IMG/VR virus record: IMGVR_UViG_3300046507_000371
Span: 1-64,000 of that record
Length of the DNA stretch: 64,000 nt
Source: a virus
Strand: one strand, 5' to 3'
Shown here one piece after another: positions 43,352 to 51,066 of this stretch (position 1 is the stretch's first letter; every line of letters starts with the position of its first letter). The translations under genes were made by a program, and so were the position numbers. Under the pieces are notes generated by a model. That model ran no database searches. It was not told the DNA's origin and saw only the letters and a list, made by a program, of their open reading frames with translations.

Positions 43352-43666
43352 ATGAATAAGTACCTAGAGAAAATCGCATCCGCAAAAGCTGTAGCTGAAT
43401 CCATAACTGGTTTCGGCAAAAGTTTTGCGAAGGGCTGGAAACGAAGCTCAACAACTTCTAAAGTTGGTCTGGGTATGTCTGCTGCCGGTCTCTCTCTAGG
43501 CGCTGCTAATTATAGTAATAGCCTAGAGAATAAGCTTGACAATAAAAAACGTGGCGTACTTGAGGCGCAATCGCTGAACGAGCTTAAGGGTATTTCAGAG
43601 GCTCTTAGGAAAAAGCCTAAGGTAACCGTAAATCTGAAATTAGTCCCTGACCAAAATGCAAAATAA
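43352..43666 (+). CDS. tagged protein, 104 aa
   Basis: Begins M-N-K-Y-L-E-K-I-A-S. The rest is basic with a short Ala/Gly/Leu hydrophobic stretch near residues 47-62. It overlaps the next tagged gene by 11 bases. A packaged internal protein is inferred. Confidence 0.78.
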   Translation: MNKYLEKIASAKAVAESITGFGKSFAKGWKRSSTTSKVGLGMSAAGLSLGAANYSNSLENKLDNKKRGVLEAQSLNELKGISEALRKKPKVTVNLKLVPDQNAK

Positions 43667-44465
43667 GTATTTAGAAAAAATAGCATCAGACAAGAACAAA
43701 GATAAGTCTAAAGTTGTTTCAGCAGTAGGAGCCTCCTTGCTTGGAGGCTTTTCTGCGGGAGTAGCCGGTGGTGCCCTACAGCATGCAGTATCTAGAAAAG
43801 TTGTATCTGCAATATCAGCTTCTCACAGCGATTCTGGAGCAGATCACCACACCCTTAGAAAGTTTATGAAAGATAATGGTTTACATAAAACCACTACTTT
43901 CAATACTAGAAAGCACAATGTAGATAAAATGACTTTTTCAAAGAATCCTTTGGGAAAGATTTATAAACACTTAGCTAGTAATGACGCTCCTGGACCTGCG
44001 TTTCTACGTACCAGAGGGGTAGGTGCTCAAAAAGACTTTGTAGTAGGATTAAGAAATGGTGGAAAGACTGTTAAGAACGCTGACGTTCTAATGCATGAAC
44101 TTGGCCACGCCAAAGACTTCCAAAGTTACGGAAAGCTTAAAGCGTTGGCTCCAATTGCCAAAATGCCCGGAGTAAGTAGTGTTGCTACCATTGCAGCTCT
44201 TTCAAATGACAAGACTCGTGATTACGCTCCAGCCGTTGCAGCTATTCCTGGCGCACTAACTTTAAGAGAAGAAGCTGCTGCTAATTACCATGCATACAAA
44301 GGAATTAAAGCCCACAAGGGAGCTGCCGCTGCTAATAAGTATGTACGCAAGCTTCTACCTTCGCAAATGGGCTCTTATGCTGTTGGGGCTGCAATCCCAG
44401 TAGCCGGTGCATATCTTGCCAAGAAAATTATGGACAAGTGGCATCCGAAGAAAGAGTCAAAATAA
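43656..44465 (+). CDS. tagged zinc metallopeptidase-like protein
   Basis: The 269-aa product begins M-Q-N-K-Y-L-E-K-I-A-S. It has a Gly/Ala-rich hydrophobic segment near residues 23-42, the zinc motif H-E-L-G-H at 147-151 and a downstream R-E-E-A-A-A-N-Y near 212 that could give the third zinc ligand. If packaged and injected it would be an early host-acting protease, by analogy with injected enzymes of T4. Its substrate is unknown, and activity rests on the motif only. Confidence 0.75.
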   Translation: MQNKYLEKIASDKNKDKSKVVSAVGASLLGGFSAGVAGGALQHAVSRKVVSAISASHSDSGADHHTLRKFMKDNGLHKTTTFNTRKHNVDKMTFSKNPLGKIYKHLASNDAPGPAFLRTRGVGAQKDFVVGLRNGGKTVKNADVLMHELGHAKDFQSYGKLKALAPIAKMPGVSSVATIAALSNDKTRDYAPAVAAIPGALTLREEAAANYHAYKGIKAHKGAAAANKYVRKLLPSQMGSYAVGAAIPVAGAYLAKKIMDKWHPKKESK

Positions 44466-44473
44466 AGATTCGC

Positions 44474-44483
44474 CTGTAAAATA
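44474..44483 (+). promoter_or_regulatory. box B promoter (CTGTAAAATA)
   Basis: The box ends 6 bases before the protease ATG, so the mRNA would be leaderless or nearly so. Confidence 0.5.
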
Positions 44484-44488
44484 GAACT

Positions 44489-46003
44489 ATGCTAACTAAA
44501 CTAATCGATACGTCTTCTTTTTACCGTGAAGAACCACAGGTAACTATTCTCGATCCCAAAGATCTTACAGGCAGTCTTATTAAGCAGGCTACGGATTCTC
44601 GCATTCAAGAATTCGCTTCTAAACTAACGCCCATTCAGGGCAAGACGTATCTTCACATTCTAGCTATGGGTGCTGGAGAGTTTTATGGTGCAAACCGTAA
44701 TGCTGACTACTTCCCAGAAAGTAGCCTCATTGATTACCACAATACCTTTGAGACTGCTCCTGCCCATATTTTCAGAAACCACGTAAACAAAAATCCCGAA
44801 ATCGCTATTGGTCAAGTTGTGTACTCTGTCTACAACGACAGAATGCACCGCGTTGAGCTTATCGCTGAGCTTTGGAACGACAAGGCTCCAGACATCGTTG
44901 ATCGTATCGAAAGCGGTGACTGGCCAAAGACTTCAATGGCTTGCCGTACACCTTTCGATGTTTGTTCAATTTGTGGTAACAAAGCTCGTACCCGTGAAGA
45001 GTATTGTGAGCATCTAAGCGAACAGTTGGGTAAGGTTTTCCCTGATGGTCGTAAGGTAATGGCGCTTAACTTGGCTCCATTGCGATTCTTCGACATCTCT
45101 ATTGTATTTCGTCCAGCAGACGTAACTAGCGCAGTTCTACAGAAAGTAGCATCTGAAAGCGAAGTGATTGGTTCAGTGGATGAGGCGCTAATGGCTGGTC
45201 TAAATGACCTTCCGTTACAGAAGAGTGCTACTCTTAAAAAGCTTTCAGAATTAACGAAGGAGATTGATGGCGATGTTGTATCTATCGATTCTAATCTTGA
45301 TAATCTTGTATCACGAGTTAGTGATCCGCAAGGATCGGTTATCGATGTTCTTCGAAATTATAAGCTTAATGAGACTTTTAGTACCTTTGCTCATCTTGGC
45401 ATTAGCCCTTCGATTGGTTTTCTCGCTGAACTGATTGCTAGAAAATTGATGGGTGAAGAAGGGCGCGGCATTGGCCCAATGGCTGCTGCATATTTTGATA
45501 AGGTTGGTCTTACTGCTATTCCCGAATTCGACCGTGATTTCGGTGAAATTACAGAACCCAACATCGGTATCGTTCATGCTATGCTTCCTCATATGCAGGA
45601 TGCCTCGTATCTTCCACAGTATGTTGAGGAACGTGTATCGCTGAACAAACAGGCTTCGACTTACGGTTATGTACAGGGTACTAATGTTGGCTTTGTCGGC
45701 AACGGTCCTCACATCGAACCTACGATTTACGAAAAGTTCCGTGAACAGAATCTCAAGTCAGAAGAAGGGAATAAGTCAAGTTTGATGAAGATGCTTACTG
45801 CCATTGCTGCTATCGGCGGAGCTGCTCTAGCTGCTAAGTGGTACATTACCCAAGCAATAGAGCGGAAAATGAAAGAGCAAGAATTGAACAAGGCTTCAGA
45901 TGGTGTTAAAATAGTTTTAGTTAAATCTGCTTCTGACTATAAGCTGACTTACAAACTCGCCAAAACAGCGATGGTTAAGTTGGTTCAGAAGAAAAAGAAT
46001 TGA
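44489..46003 (+). CDS. prohead protease with long C-terminal extension
   Basis: The 504-aa product matches the HK97/herpes-type prohead protease fold: F-R-N-H-V...I-A-I-G-Q-V with His98, a Ser149 candidate in K-T-S-M-A, and the closing F-D-I-S-I-V-F-R-P-A-D block near 201-211. An inserted Cys/His cluster (C-S-I-C at 159-162 and C-E-H at 173-175) could bind zinc. The 290-residue extension contains V-L-Q-K-V-A-S (217-222), L-Q-K-S-A-T (243-248) and L-V-K-S-A-S sites, likely self-cleavage points. Such proteases mature scaffold and capsid proteins inside the prohead. Confidence 0.8.
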   Translation: MLTKLIDTSSFYREEPQVTILDPKDLTGSLIKQATDSRIQEFASKLTPIQGKTYLHILAMGAGEFYGANRNADYFPESSLIDYHNTFETAPAHIFRNHVNKNPEIAIGQVVYSVYNDRMHRVELIAELWNDKAPDIVDRIESGDWPKTSMACRTPFDVCSICGNKARTREEYCEHLSEQLGKVFPDGRKVMALNLAPLRFFDISIVFRPADVTSAVLQKVASESEVIGSVDEALMAGLNDLPLQKSATLKKLSELTKEIDGDVVSIDSNLDNLVSRVSDPQGSVIDVLRNYKLNETFSTFAHLGISPSIGFLAELIARKLMGEEGRGIGPMAAAYFDKVGLTAIPEFDRDFGEITEPNIGIVHAMLPHMQDASYLPQYVEERVSLNKQASTYGYVQGTNVGFVGNGPHIEPTIYEKFREQNLKSEEGNKSSLMKMLTAIAAIGGAALAAKWYITQAIERKMKEQELNKASDGVKIVLVKSASDYKLTYKLAKTAMVKLVQKKKN

Positions 46004-46061
46004 CCTAAGATTTTCGAAAGGCTACAATTCAACGTAGCCCTATTAAAAAAGGATATTAGTC

Positions 46062-46925
46062 ATGATGAGTTTCACTCTAGACGGTCTTCTTAATGATCTG
46101 CAAAAAGAAGCTGGCCTCCATAAAGTAGCTAGTGAAGATACAGAGAAAGAAGAAAAGAAAGATGAAGATAAGGCAGAAAAGGCTATCGACAAAGCTGACA
46201 AAGATGTAAAGGAAGCTAAGGAAGAAGTCAAGGACGCCAAAGAGAAGAACGATGCTGATGAACGTGTCAAAGAAGCTGCGGCTAAAGGCGCTGACTTAGC
46301 AAAAGAAGTAATGCAAAAAGTTGCATCCATTAAACTTGATCAAGTTAAACCAGAGGATACTATGAACAAACAAGCTGCTGACGCAGGCAAGGCACTAGCC
46401 GAAGCTCTTCTTGAAAAGCTGGCTTCAGTAGGTGACCAAAATACCGTTAACGGTATTGGTAATGCTGTACCGAACAAGACACAACAAGATCTTGCAGCTC
46501 AAGTAGCTGAACAAGATGCTATCATCCAGAACCAACCCGGCACAGACGGCAAGGGTAATGGTGGTACAATCAACCAAATCTTCGACGCAATCGTTGCTGA
46601 CGCAATGGCTCGTGGAGCTGCTCCAGTTGATCAAAATCCTGCTCCTGGCATTGCTAAGGATGAAGGCGCACAAATCGGTGCACAAGCTCCTAACCAAGTT
46701 CAAACTGGTGGTTGGGTAACGGCTGGTCAAGAAAAGGCTGCTGCAGTTTCATCACTCGTTGAGCAAGGCTTTGAATTTGACGATGCAGTAAACATGGTCA
46801 AGGAAGCTGCTGAAGAAATCGAACGTGAAGAAGCTTCACAAGTTAAGCAAGCTGCACTGTCACACTTCATCGAAGCTGGCTTCGATTTTGACACCGCAGT
46901 AAACTTGGTAAAAAAGCTGGGCTAA
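46062..46925 (+). CDS. head core/scaffold protein, zero-frame product (287 aa)
   Basis: The product has a Lys/Glu-rich coiled coil (about residues 25-75) and many K-x-A sites (L-Q-K-E-A, M-Q-K-V-A-S, M-N-K-Q-A-A, L-E-K-L-A-S, V-K-Q-A-A). Two copies of a helical repeat of the form L-x-x-x-G-F-x-F-D-x-A-V-x-x-V-K follow near its C-terminus. It lies directly after the prohead protease gene, typical for a scaffold or core protein. An A AAA AAG slippery site four codons before the stop allows a longer -1 frame product (see next entry). Confidence 0.78.
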   Translation: MMSFTLDGLLNDLQKEAGLHKVASEDTEKEEKKDEDKAEKAIDKADKDVKEAKEEVKDAKEKNDADERVKEAAAKGADLAKEVMQKVASIKLDQVKPEDTMNKQAADAGKALAEALLEKLASVGDQNTVNGIGNAVPNKTQQDLAAQVAEQDAIIQNQPGTDGKGNGGTINQIFDAIVADAMARGAAPVDQNPAPGIAKDEGAQIGAQAPNQVQTGGWVTAGQEKAAAVSSLVEQGFEFDDAVNMVKEAAEEIEREEASQVKQAALSHFIEAGFDFDTAVNLVKKLG

Positions 46926-46983
46926 CGAAAGAAGCGGGTGTCCTGCAACTAGCGGGTAAAGTTCCAGGCACTTCGTTAGCTCA
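46910..46983 (+). promoter_or_regulatory. programmed -1 ribosomal frameshift signal
   Basis: Heptamer A AAA AAG at 46910-46916 in the correct phase (GTA AAA AAG). It is followed by a perfect 9-bp stem GCTAACGAA (46921-46929) with TTCGTTAGC (46972-46980), extendable by three pairs, and a nested GCGGG/CCTGC hairpin (46934-46946). The zero frame stops at 46923-46925. Confidence 0.8.
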
Positions 46984-47467
46984 AAAAGTCACACGTATTC
47001 CAGGCTCAGGTGGGGGTCCCAAGAATGTTATGGGTGCTCCACGCACACTGAATAAGGCTAGGGTCGCAGCAGCGGCCACTGGCGCAGGAGTCTTAGGTCT
47101 AGGTGTTGGCGCCGCAGTACAAAAGAACAAAAACCAAGAAAAACAAGCTGCAGTAAGTCTTCTGGTAGACTCAGGTCTGGATTTTGAAAATGCAGTTGAT
47201 CTAGTAGAAAAGAAGGCTTCTGAGTTAGAAAAAGAAGCTCTTCTTAGTGCACTAAGTGGTTATGCTGGATCCAAGAAAGGTGATAAAGTAGGTGGTACCT
47301 TATCAGGATTCGTAACCGGTACTGCAGGTGCAGTAGCAGGTGTTCATGCAGCTGGACTTCCAGGACTTGTTGCAGGATCTGTCGGCGGTGGATACCTTGG
47401 CGGAAAAGCATATTCGGCAATCAAAGGTGCTCTAGCAGACAAGAAACATAAATCTAAAGCAGACTAA
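46916..47467 (+). CDS. -1 frame extension of the core protein (fusion about 468 aa)
   Basis: After slippage the frame continues from 46916 as A-G-L-T-K-E-A-G-V-L-Q-L-A-G-K and runs without a stop through 47467, adding about 183 residues. Conventional annotation would give a separate ORF at ATG 47030 without any ribosome site. The extension carries another copy of the G-L-D-F-E-N-A-V-D-L-V repeat and the sites E-K-Q-A-A, V-E-K-K-A-S and L-E-K-E-A. It ends with a Gly/Ala-rich, membrane-like region and a basic tail. It would be a minor long form of the core protein. Confidence 0.72.
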   Translation, partial: AGLTKEAGVLQLAGKVPGTSLAQKVTRIPGSGGGPKNVMGAPRTLNKARVAAAATGAGVLGLGVGAAVQKNKNQEKQAAVSLLVDSGLDFENAVDLVEKKASELEKEALLSALSGYAGSKKGDKVGGTLSGFVTGTAGAVAGVHAAGLPGLVAGSVGGGYLGGKAYSAIKGALADKKHKSKAD

Positions 47468-47490
47468 CTAGCTTGATTTTATAAAGTAAG

Positions 47491-47526
47491 AACCCCTCTG
47501 TATCCTCGATGTAGAGGGGTTTTTTA
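47491..47526 (+). terminator. rho-independent terminator
   Basis: ACCCCTCT ... AGAGGGGT followed by six T, 23 bases after the stop of the frameshift product. Confidence 0.85.
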
Positions 47527-47536
47527 TTAGGTAACT

Positions 47537-47962
47537 ATGAACAAATATCTTGAAAAAATCGCTAGTCTTAATTTTGACATGGACACTCAAGGTCGCATCA
47601 AATCGGCTGGTATGATTGTCAAGAAAGATGTAAGCCTAGGGAAAGTAAAAGAACCAGCGCCTATTACGGCACCTGGTTCAAAACTGATACGGGGAGCTAA
47701 GACTCTCTTTACCAGAGCGTTGTATAAAGCTGCGCAGGATTTAACACATAAACAAGAGCTGGTCAACACTGGCGTAATCGCTGGTTTGGGCACAGCTACA
47801 GGCTTTGGTGCTCATAAGCTGATGAACTCTATGCCTAAGGTATTCGGGCAAGGTGCCAAACTTCACAACGCTAAAATTATGGCGTTAAGTGGAGCAGCTG
47901 GTTTAGCAGCAGACTATGCTGGTGTTAAACTAAATAAACAGATTAACAAACATGTCCAATAA
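47537..47962 (+). CDS. tagged protein, 141 aa
   Basis: Begins M-N-K-Y-L-E-K-I-A-S. Its first 29 bases are identical to those of the tagged gene at 53466, though the proteins then diverge. A possible hydrophobic hairpin (V-I-A-G-L-G-T-A-T-G-F-G-A and L-S-G-A-A-G-L-A-A-D-Y-A-G-V) lies in the C-terminal half. Packaged internal protein inferred. Confidence 0.76.
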   Translation: MNKYLEKIASLNFDMDTQGRIKSAGMIVKKDVSLGKVKEPAPITAPGSKLIRGAKTLFTRALYKAAQDLTHKQELVNTGVIAGLGTATGFGAHKLMNSMPKVFGQGAKLHNAKIMALSGAAGLAADYAGVKLNKQINKHVQ

Positions 47963-48443
47963 GTACTTAGAGAAAGTTGCTTCCATATTTCCAAGCAAAG
48001 AATATAGAAAGACTTTACATGGAAGAGAAAAAGCTAACTACGATGTAGAATACGCTACTGCTGGCAGATCTAGTCTTAAAAACTTTGGAAAAACTCTTCT
48101 GGGTATCGGAGCAATAGGCTTAGGTGCTGGGTTTGGGCATCATGGCGGAGCTACTCTCGGTGGTAAAATCGGAGCCAAGATTGGAGCCAAGCAAGGAAAG
48201 AAATTTGGTGCTGAGGCATATAAGAGTCTTATGGCAGGTGGTAGAACTCCAGAGCGTGAAGCTAAAGGCTTTGCAGTGTATGCCCATGACATGATTAAAC
48301 AGAAGACTCAAAATGCAGGTAGGGCTGTAGGCGGTGTTGTCGGAGGTACGGCAGGCATGATTCCGGGAATAGCTTACGCTGATAACTTCAGACACAACCA
48401 CGCTAAGAGCGTAATCGAGAAAAGACGTAAACAAAATGACTAA
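47952..48443 (+). CDS. tagged protein with Gly-rich membrane-like region, 163 aa
   Basis: Begins M-S-N-K-Y-L-E-K-V-A-S and overlaps its neighbours by 11 and 8 bases. Two Gly/Ala-rich stretches (L-G-I-G-A-I-G-L-G-A-G-F-G and A-V-G-G-V-V-G-G-T-A-G-M-I-P-G) resemble membrane-active segments. The N-terminal 45 residues are basic. A role in DNA ejection or membrane passage is possible. Confidence 0.74.
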   Translation: MSNKYLEKVASIFPSKEYRKTLHGREKANYDVEYATAGRSSLKNFGKTLLGIGAIGLGAGFGHHGGATLGGKIGAKIGAKQGKKFGAEAYKSLMAGGRTPEREAKGFAVYAHDMIKQKTQNAGRAVGGVVGGTAGMIPGIAYADNFRHNHAKSVIEKRRKQND

Positions 48444-49035
48444 ACTATCAACAATCCTCAAAGACCACGCTGAAACAGTTCGTCTTGCAACTCCCGAAGC
48501 TGTTGCTATCGAACATCTTAAGCAAGCTGGTTTTAGCGATGCAGATGCTCGTTATCAAGTAGCTCAACATATCATGGAAAAAGAGGCTACGTCAGCTCTA
48601 GCTATGAAGGGCGTTGATCATGAAGAAGCTGTAAAGCTTGTTAAAGCAGCAAACATTAACGTTGCTGAACTTTCAAACTTCGTTCTTGAAGTAGATGAAA
48701 ATCCAACGGTTGAACTTCTGCACAAGACAGCTGAATACGTTGATGCTCTAGAAGCCCAAATCGAAGGCCTGAAGGCTGAGATTGAGAAGCAGGCTACCGA
48801 ACATCAAGTCGCACTCGACAGGGCTCTAGAAGTGCCTGTAGAGATGCCTGAGCAAATCACTAAGCTGGCTTCTGCCGCTCAGTTCACACAAGAAGATCTG
48901 GAACAACTCCAACGAGTCTCTCCTGAAGTTCTTCAGAAGGTTGCATCTGCAATGGATGAACCGTGGGGAATGGGTAATGGCGTAGGCTTTGCTCGTCCTA
49001 AGACTGATCCCCTTCTTGAATTCATGCTGAGCTAA
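48436..49035 (+). CDS. scaffolding-like protein with K-x-A sites, 199 aa
   Basis: Directly upstream of the decoration and capsid genes, the usual scaffold position. It has a coiled coil around residues 95-135, two copies of the G-F/V-D-x-x-x-A-V-x-L-V helical repeat, and sites M-E-K-E-A-T, I-E-K-Q-A-T, I-T-K-L-A-S and L-Q-K-V-A-S. The C-terminus (P-W-G-M-G-N...L-L-E-F-M-L-S) could be the capsid-binding end. Removal by the prohead protease is inferred. Confidence 0.75.
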   Translation: MTKLSTILKDHAETVRLATPEAVAIEHLKQAGFSDADARYQVAQHIMEKEATSALAMKGVDHEEAVKLVKAANINVAELSNFVLEVDENPTVELLHKTAEYVDALEAQIEGLKAEIEKQATEHQVALDRALEVPVEMPEQITKLASAAQFTQEDLEQLQRVSPEVLQKVASAMDEPWGMGNGVGFARPKTDPLLEFMLS

Positions 49036-49082
49036 ATTTTTTAGCTAAAAATAATCGATTTCCCACACTACTATTTTTCCAC

Positions 49083-49091
49083 ATTAAAATA
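49083..49091 (+). promoter_or_regulatory. box B promoter (ATTAAAATA)
   Basis: Lies 87 bases before the decoration gene, upstream of a leader hairpin. Confidence 0.6.
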
Positions 49092-49113
49092 GAAATGTTG
49101 TGAAAGAATTTTG

Positions 49114-49142
49114 AGCCGAGTAGATATAGTCTTTACTCGGTT
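49114..49142 (+). promoter_or_regulatory. leader hairpin, decoration/capsid mRNA
   Basis: CCGAGTA gatatagtctt TACTCGG, a perfect 7-bp stem (extendable by two pairs) between the promoter and the AAGGAA ribosome site. Confidence 0.6.
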
Positions 49143-49177
49143 CCTTTAAAAATAGAAACATATACAAGGAAATAAAT

Positions 49178-49600
49178 ATGTTAATGGAACGTAACGCAGA
49201 GATCATCCGTGGCTGGCCCTACGATGGTTCTCTAGAACGCGTCGAGCCGATTACAGCAGCTGCTACTCTGCAAAATGGTGACTGGGTTACCAAGCAGAGC
49301 GACAACACTGTTAACAAGTCAGGCGCGACAGCTTCAAACAATGTAGGCCTAGTAATCGTTGGTAACGGCGATAGCAGCTCTTCAGCATATTCAGGTAAGG
49401 CAGTTGTTCTTTGGGGTAACTTCCTCGCAAGTATCTCTAACTACGCCGCTGGTGCATATGCTCCTGGTTCACCTATCACTGTTAAGAGCGGCCAAATTGC
49501 TCTCGCAAACGGTACTACTGATCCAACTATCGGCTTTGTGCTAGACGTTGTTACAGCAAGTGCAACGCAAACTGCTCATATTACAATCAAAGTAGCGTAA
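49178..49600 (+). CDS. capsid decoration-like protein, 140 aa
   Basis: A small beta-rich, Thr/Ser/Ala/Gly-rich protein encoded directly before the major capsid gene, in the position and size range of capsid-stabilising decoration proteins. It contains W-G-N-F-L-A-S-I-S and an A-G-A-Y-A-P-G-S-P-I-T-V loop. No exact family match can be claimed from sequence alone. Confidence 0.6.
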   Translation: MLMERNAEIIRGWPYDGSLERVEPITAAATLQNGDWVTKQSDNTVNKSGATASNNVGLVIVGNGDSSSSAYSGKAVVLWGNFLASISNYAAGAYAPGSPITVKSGQIALANGTTDPTIGFVLDVVTASATQTAHITIKVA

Positions 49601-49613
49601 CAGGAAAATAAAA

Positions 49614-50507
49614 ATGAGCGCATATAACACAGAAACCGTAAACGTACAATTCCTGAATCAATCTTTCCTAGACAAGATTGACCAAGGTCACACCAAAGAA
49701 GCTTCAGCTGCAATGTCAGCTTTCGTACGTCAGAAGCTTCGTGAAGACGGCTTTACCCGTAAGATTCTTACGCCAGTTCAAATCACAGCTTCAGAGCTTG
49801 ATCGCCAACTGACCGAAGAACCAACGGTTATCGTTGAAAAGGAACCTGATTCAGTAGCTGCTACTGCTCCTTTCCTTGGCCGTCCGGAAATCCGTTACTG
49901 GAAGACACAACGTTACCCAGTTACATTCCAGAAGATCCAATCAGCTGACTTCCGTAAGAGCAAGTTCGAACTCGCTACATACCGTACCGACATTCGTACT
50001 ATCCTTCAAGAAAACAGCGTTAAGGATATTCAAGAACAAGAAGACGTAAACTTCTATCAAAACATCAACGCTATTGCTACAGCAAACAGCAACGTTCACA
50101 CCATCGCTGGTGGCTTTACAAAGGCTAACCTGATGGCTGGTATCAAGTTCATGCTTCTGAACAAGCTACCTGTTGGTTGTATCCTTATGACACAATCAAT
50201 GTACGCTGACCTGCTGACTTTTGCAGCAACAGACGTAGGCTCACCGGCAGCATCAGCACTGTTCCAAGGCGAAGCGACTCTTGATAACTTCTTCGGTTAC
50301 AAGATCATCACCACGAACAAGGCTAACATCCTCCCGACGAACCAAGCAATCGTTTTTGCTCCTCAGAACTACCTCGGTCAGTTCTATGAGCTTCAAGCTC
50401 CGACAGTCTTCCTGAAGACCGAAGCAGACATTATCGAGTTCCATACTTACGAAGCTGTAGGTGCTGGTATCGGTAACGTAAATGGTGCAGTTGTTCTAAA
50501 CTTCTAA
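49614..50507 (+). CDS. probable major capsid protein
   Basis: The 297-aa product lies directly after protease, scaffold and decoration genes and has the mixed alpha/beta layout and end (A-V-G-A-G-I-G-N-V-N-G-A-V-V-L) typical of HK97-fold capsid proteins. A K-E-A-S site near residue 28 could be the maturation cleavage point. Ribosome site AGGAAA. Codon use is biased as in a highly expressed gene. A 3' region complementary to the 16S rRNA tail and a terminator follow. Confidence 0.75.
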   Translation: MSAYNTETVNVQFLNQSFLDKIDQGHTKEASAAMSAFVRQKLREDGFTRKILTPVQITASELDRQLTEEPTVIVEKEPDSVAATAPFLGRPEIRYWKTQRYPVTFQKIQSADFRKSKFELATYRTDIRTILQENSVKDIQEQEDVNFYQNINAIATANSNVHTIAGGFTKANLMAGIKFMLLNKLPVGCILMTQSMYADLLTFAATDVGSPAASALFQGEATLDNFFGYKIITTNKANILPTNQAIVFAPQNYLGQFYELQAPTVFLKTEADIIEFHTYEAVGAGIGNVNGAVVLNF

Positions 50508-50534
50508 TCACTCAGCGTGGTTAGAACTTCCGAG

Positions 50535-50546
50535 AGGAGGTGATCC
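50535..50546 (+). other. 12-base perfect complement to the 16S rRNA 3' tail
   Basis: AGGAGGTGATCC is the exact complement of GGATCACCTCCT. It lies 28 bases after the capsid stop codon and is followed by no gene, only a terminator at 50558. A GTG-started mini-ORF of nine codons overlaps it but has no proper spacing. Confidence 0.7.
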
Positions 50547-50557
50547 CATCTAAAGAC

Positions 50558-50584
50558 AAGCCAGGGTAAAATCCTGGCTTTTCT
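50558..50584 (+). terminator. rho-independent terminator of the capsid operon
   Basis: AAGCCAGG gtaaaat CCTGGCTT followed by TTCTT. Confidence 0.85.
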
Positions 50585-50598
50585 TATTTCTGAAAGTC

Positions 50599-50631
50599 TA
50601 AAAAAAGCCCAGTTGTTAGCTGGGCTTTTTC
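50599..50631 (-). terminator. bidirectional terminator
   Basis: AGCCCAG ttgttag CTGGGCT with A and T runs on both sides, between the capsid operon and the convergent gene at 50633. Confidence 0.85.
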
Positions 50632-50632
50632 T

Positions 50633-50992
50633 TTAGCGCATCGCTAGAACATCTTGATGAACCTGCTTCAGCATCTTCTGAGTCATCATTGCGATGTTAC
50701 CCATCTCAGCTGCCATTTCAGCTGCCATGTCGAACTTTTCTTCTGTATCGTACAGAATCTTCATCATCAAATACACCTTATCGGTGACTTTTTCGTTGAA
50801 CATCTCTTCTGCACGGCGAGTGAAAATTTGCATGAACTTGTCTGCAAAATCTCTCTCACCTTCGTCAGCAAAGCCACTAGACTCCATAGCTATGAAAACT
50901 TGGCTTGCAGCATACGCCGCGCAAAGTGCATTGAGTTCTGCAGTCGTGAGCGTCTTAAGCTGGACGTAGGTAATACCATTGAGCGTCTTCAT
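50633..50992 (-). CDS. helical hypothetical protein, 119 aa
   Basis: A fully helical product with Met-rich C-terminal half (M-A-A-E-M-A-A-E-M-G-N-I-A-M-M). A box A promoter is at 51039 and a terminator follows. No known domain. Confidence 0.68.
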   Translation of the reverse strand: MKTLNGITYVQLKTLTTAELNALCAAYAASQVFIAMESSGFADEGERDFADKFMQIFTRRAEEMFNEKVTDKVYLMMKILYDTEEKFDMAAEMAAEMGNIAMMTQKMLKQVHQDVLAMR

Positions 50993-51038
50993 TGGTCAAA
51001 CTCCTTAGTAAAATTATATGTATTATGTTTCTATACTT

Positions 51039-51048
51039 CTTATACCAC
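51039..51048 (-). promoter_or_regulatory. box A promoter (GTGGTATAAG)
   Basis: One base different from the consensus; 47 bases before the gene at 50992. Confidence 0.6.
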
Positions 51049-51066
51049 TTCGTCCTTTACGAATTT

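Noticed and set aside
45905-45913. GTTAAAATA inside the protease gene
   Set aside because: Within coding sequence and 150 bases before the next gene; likely chance.
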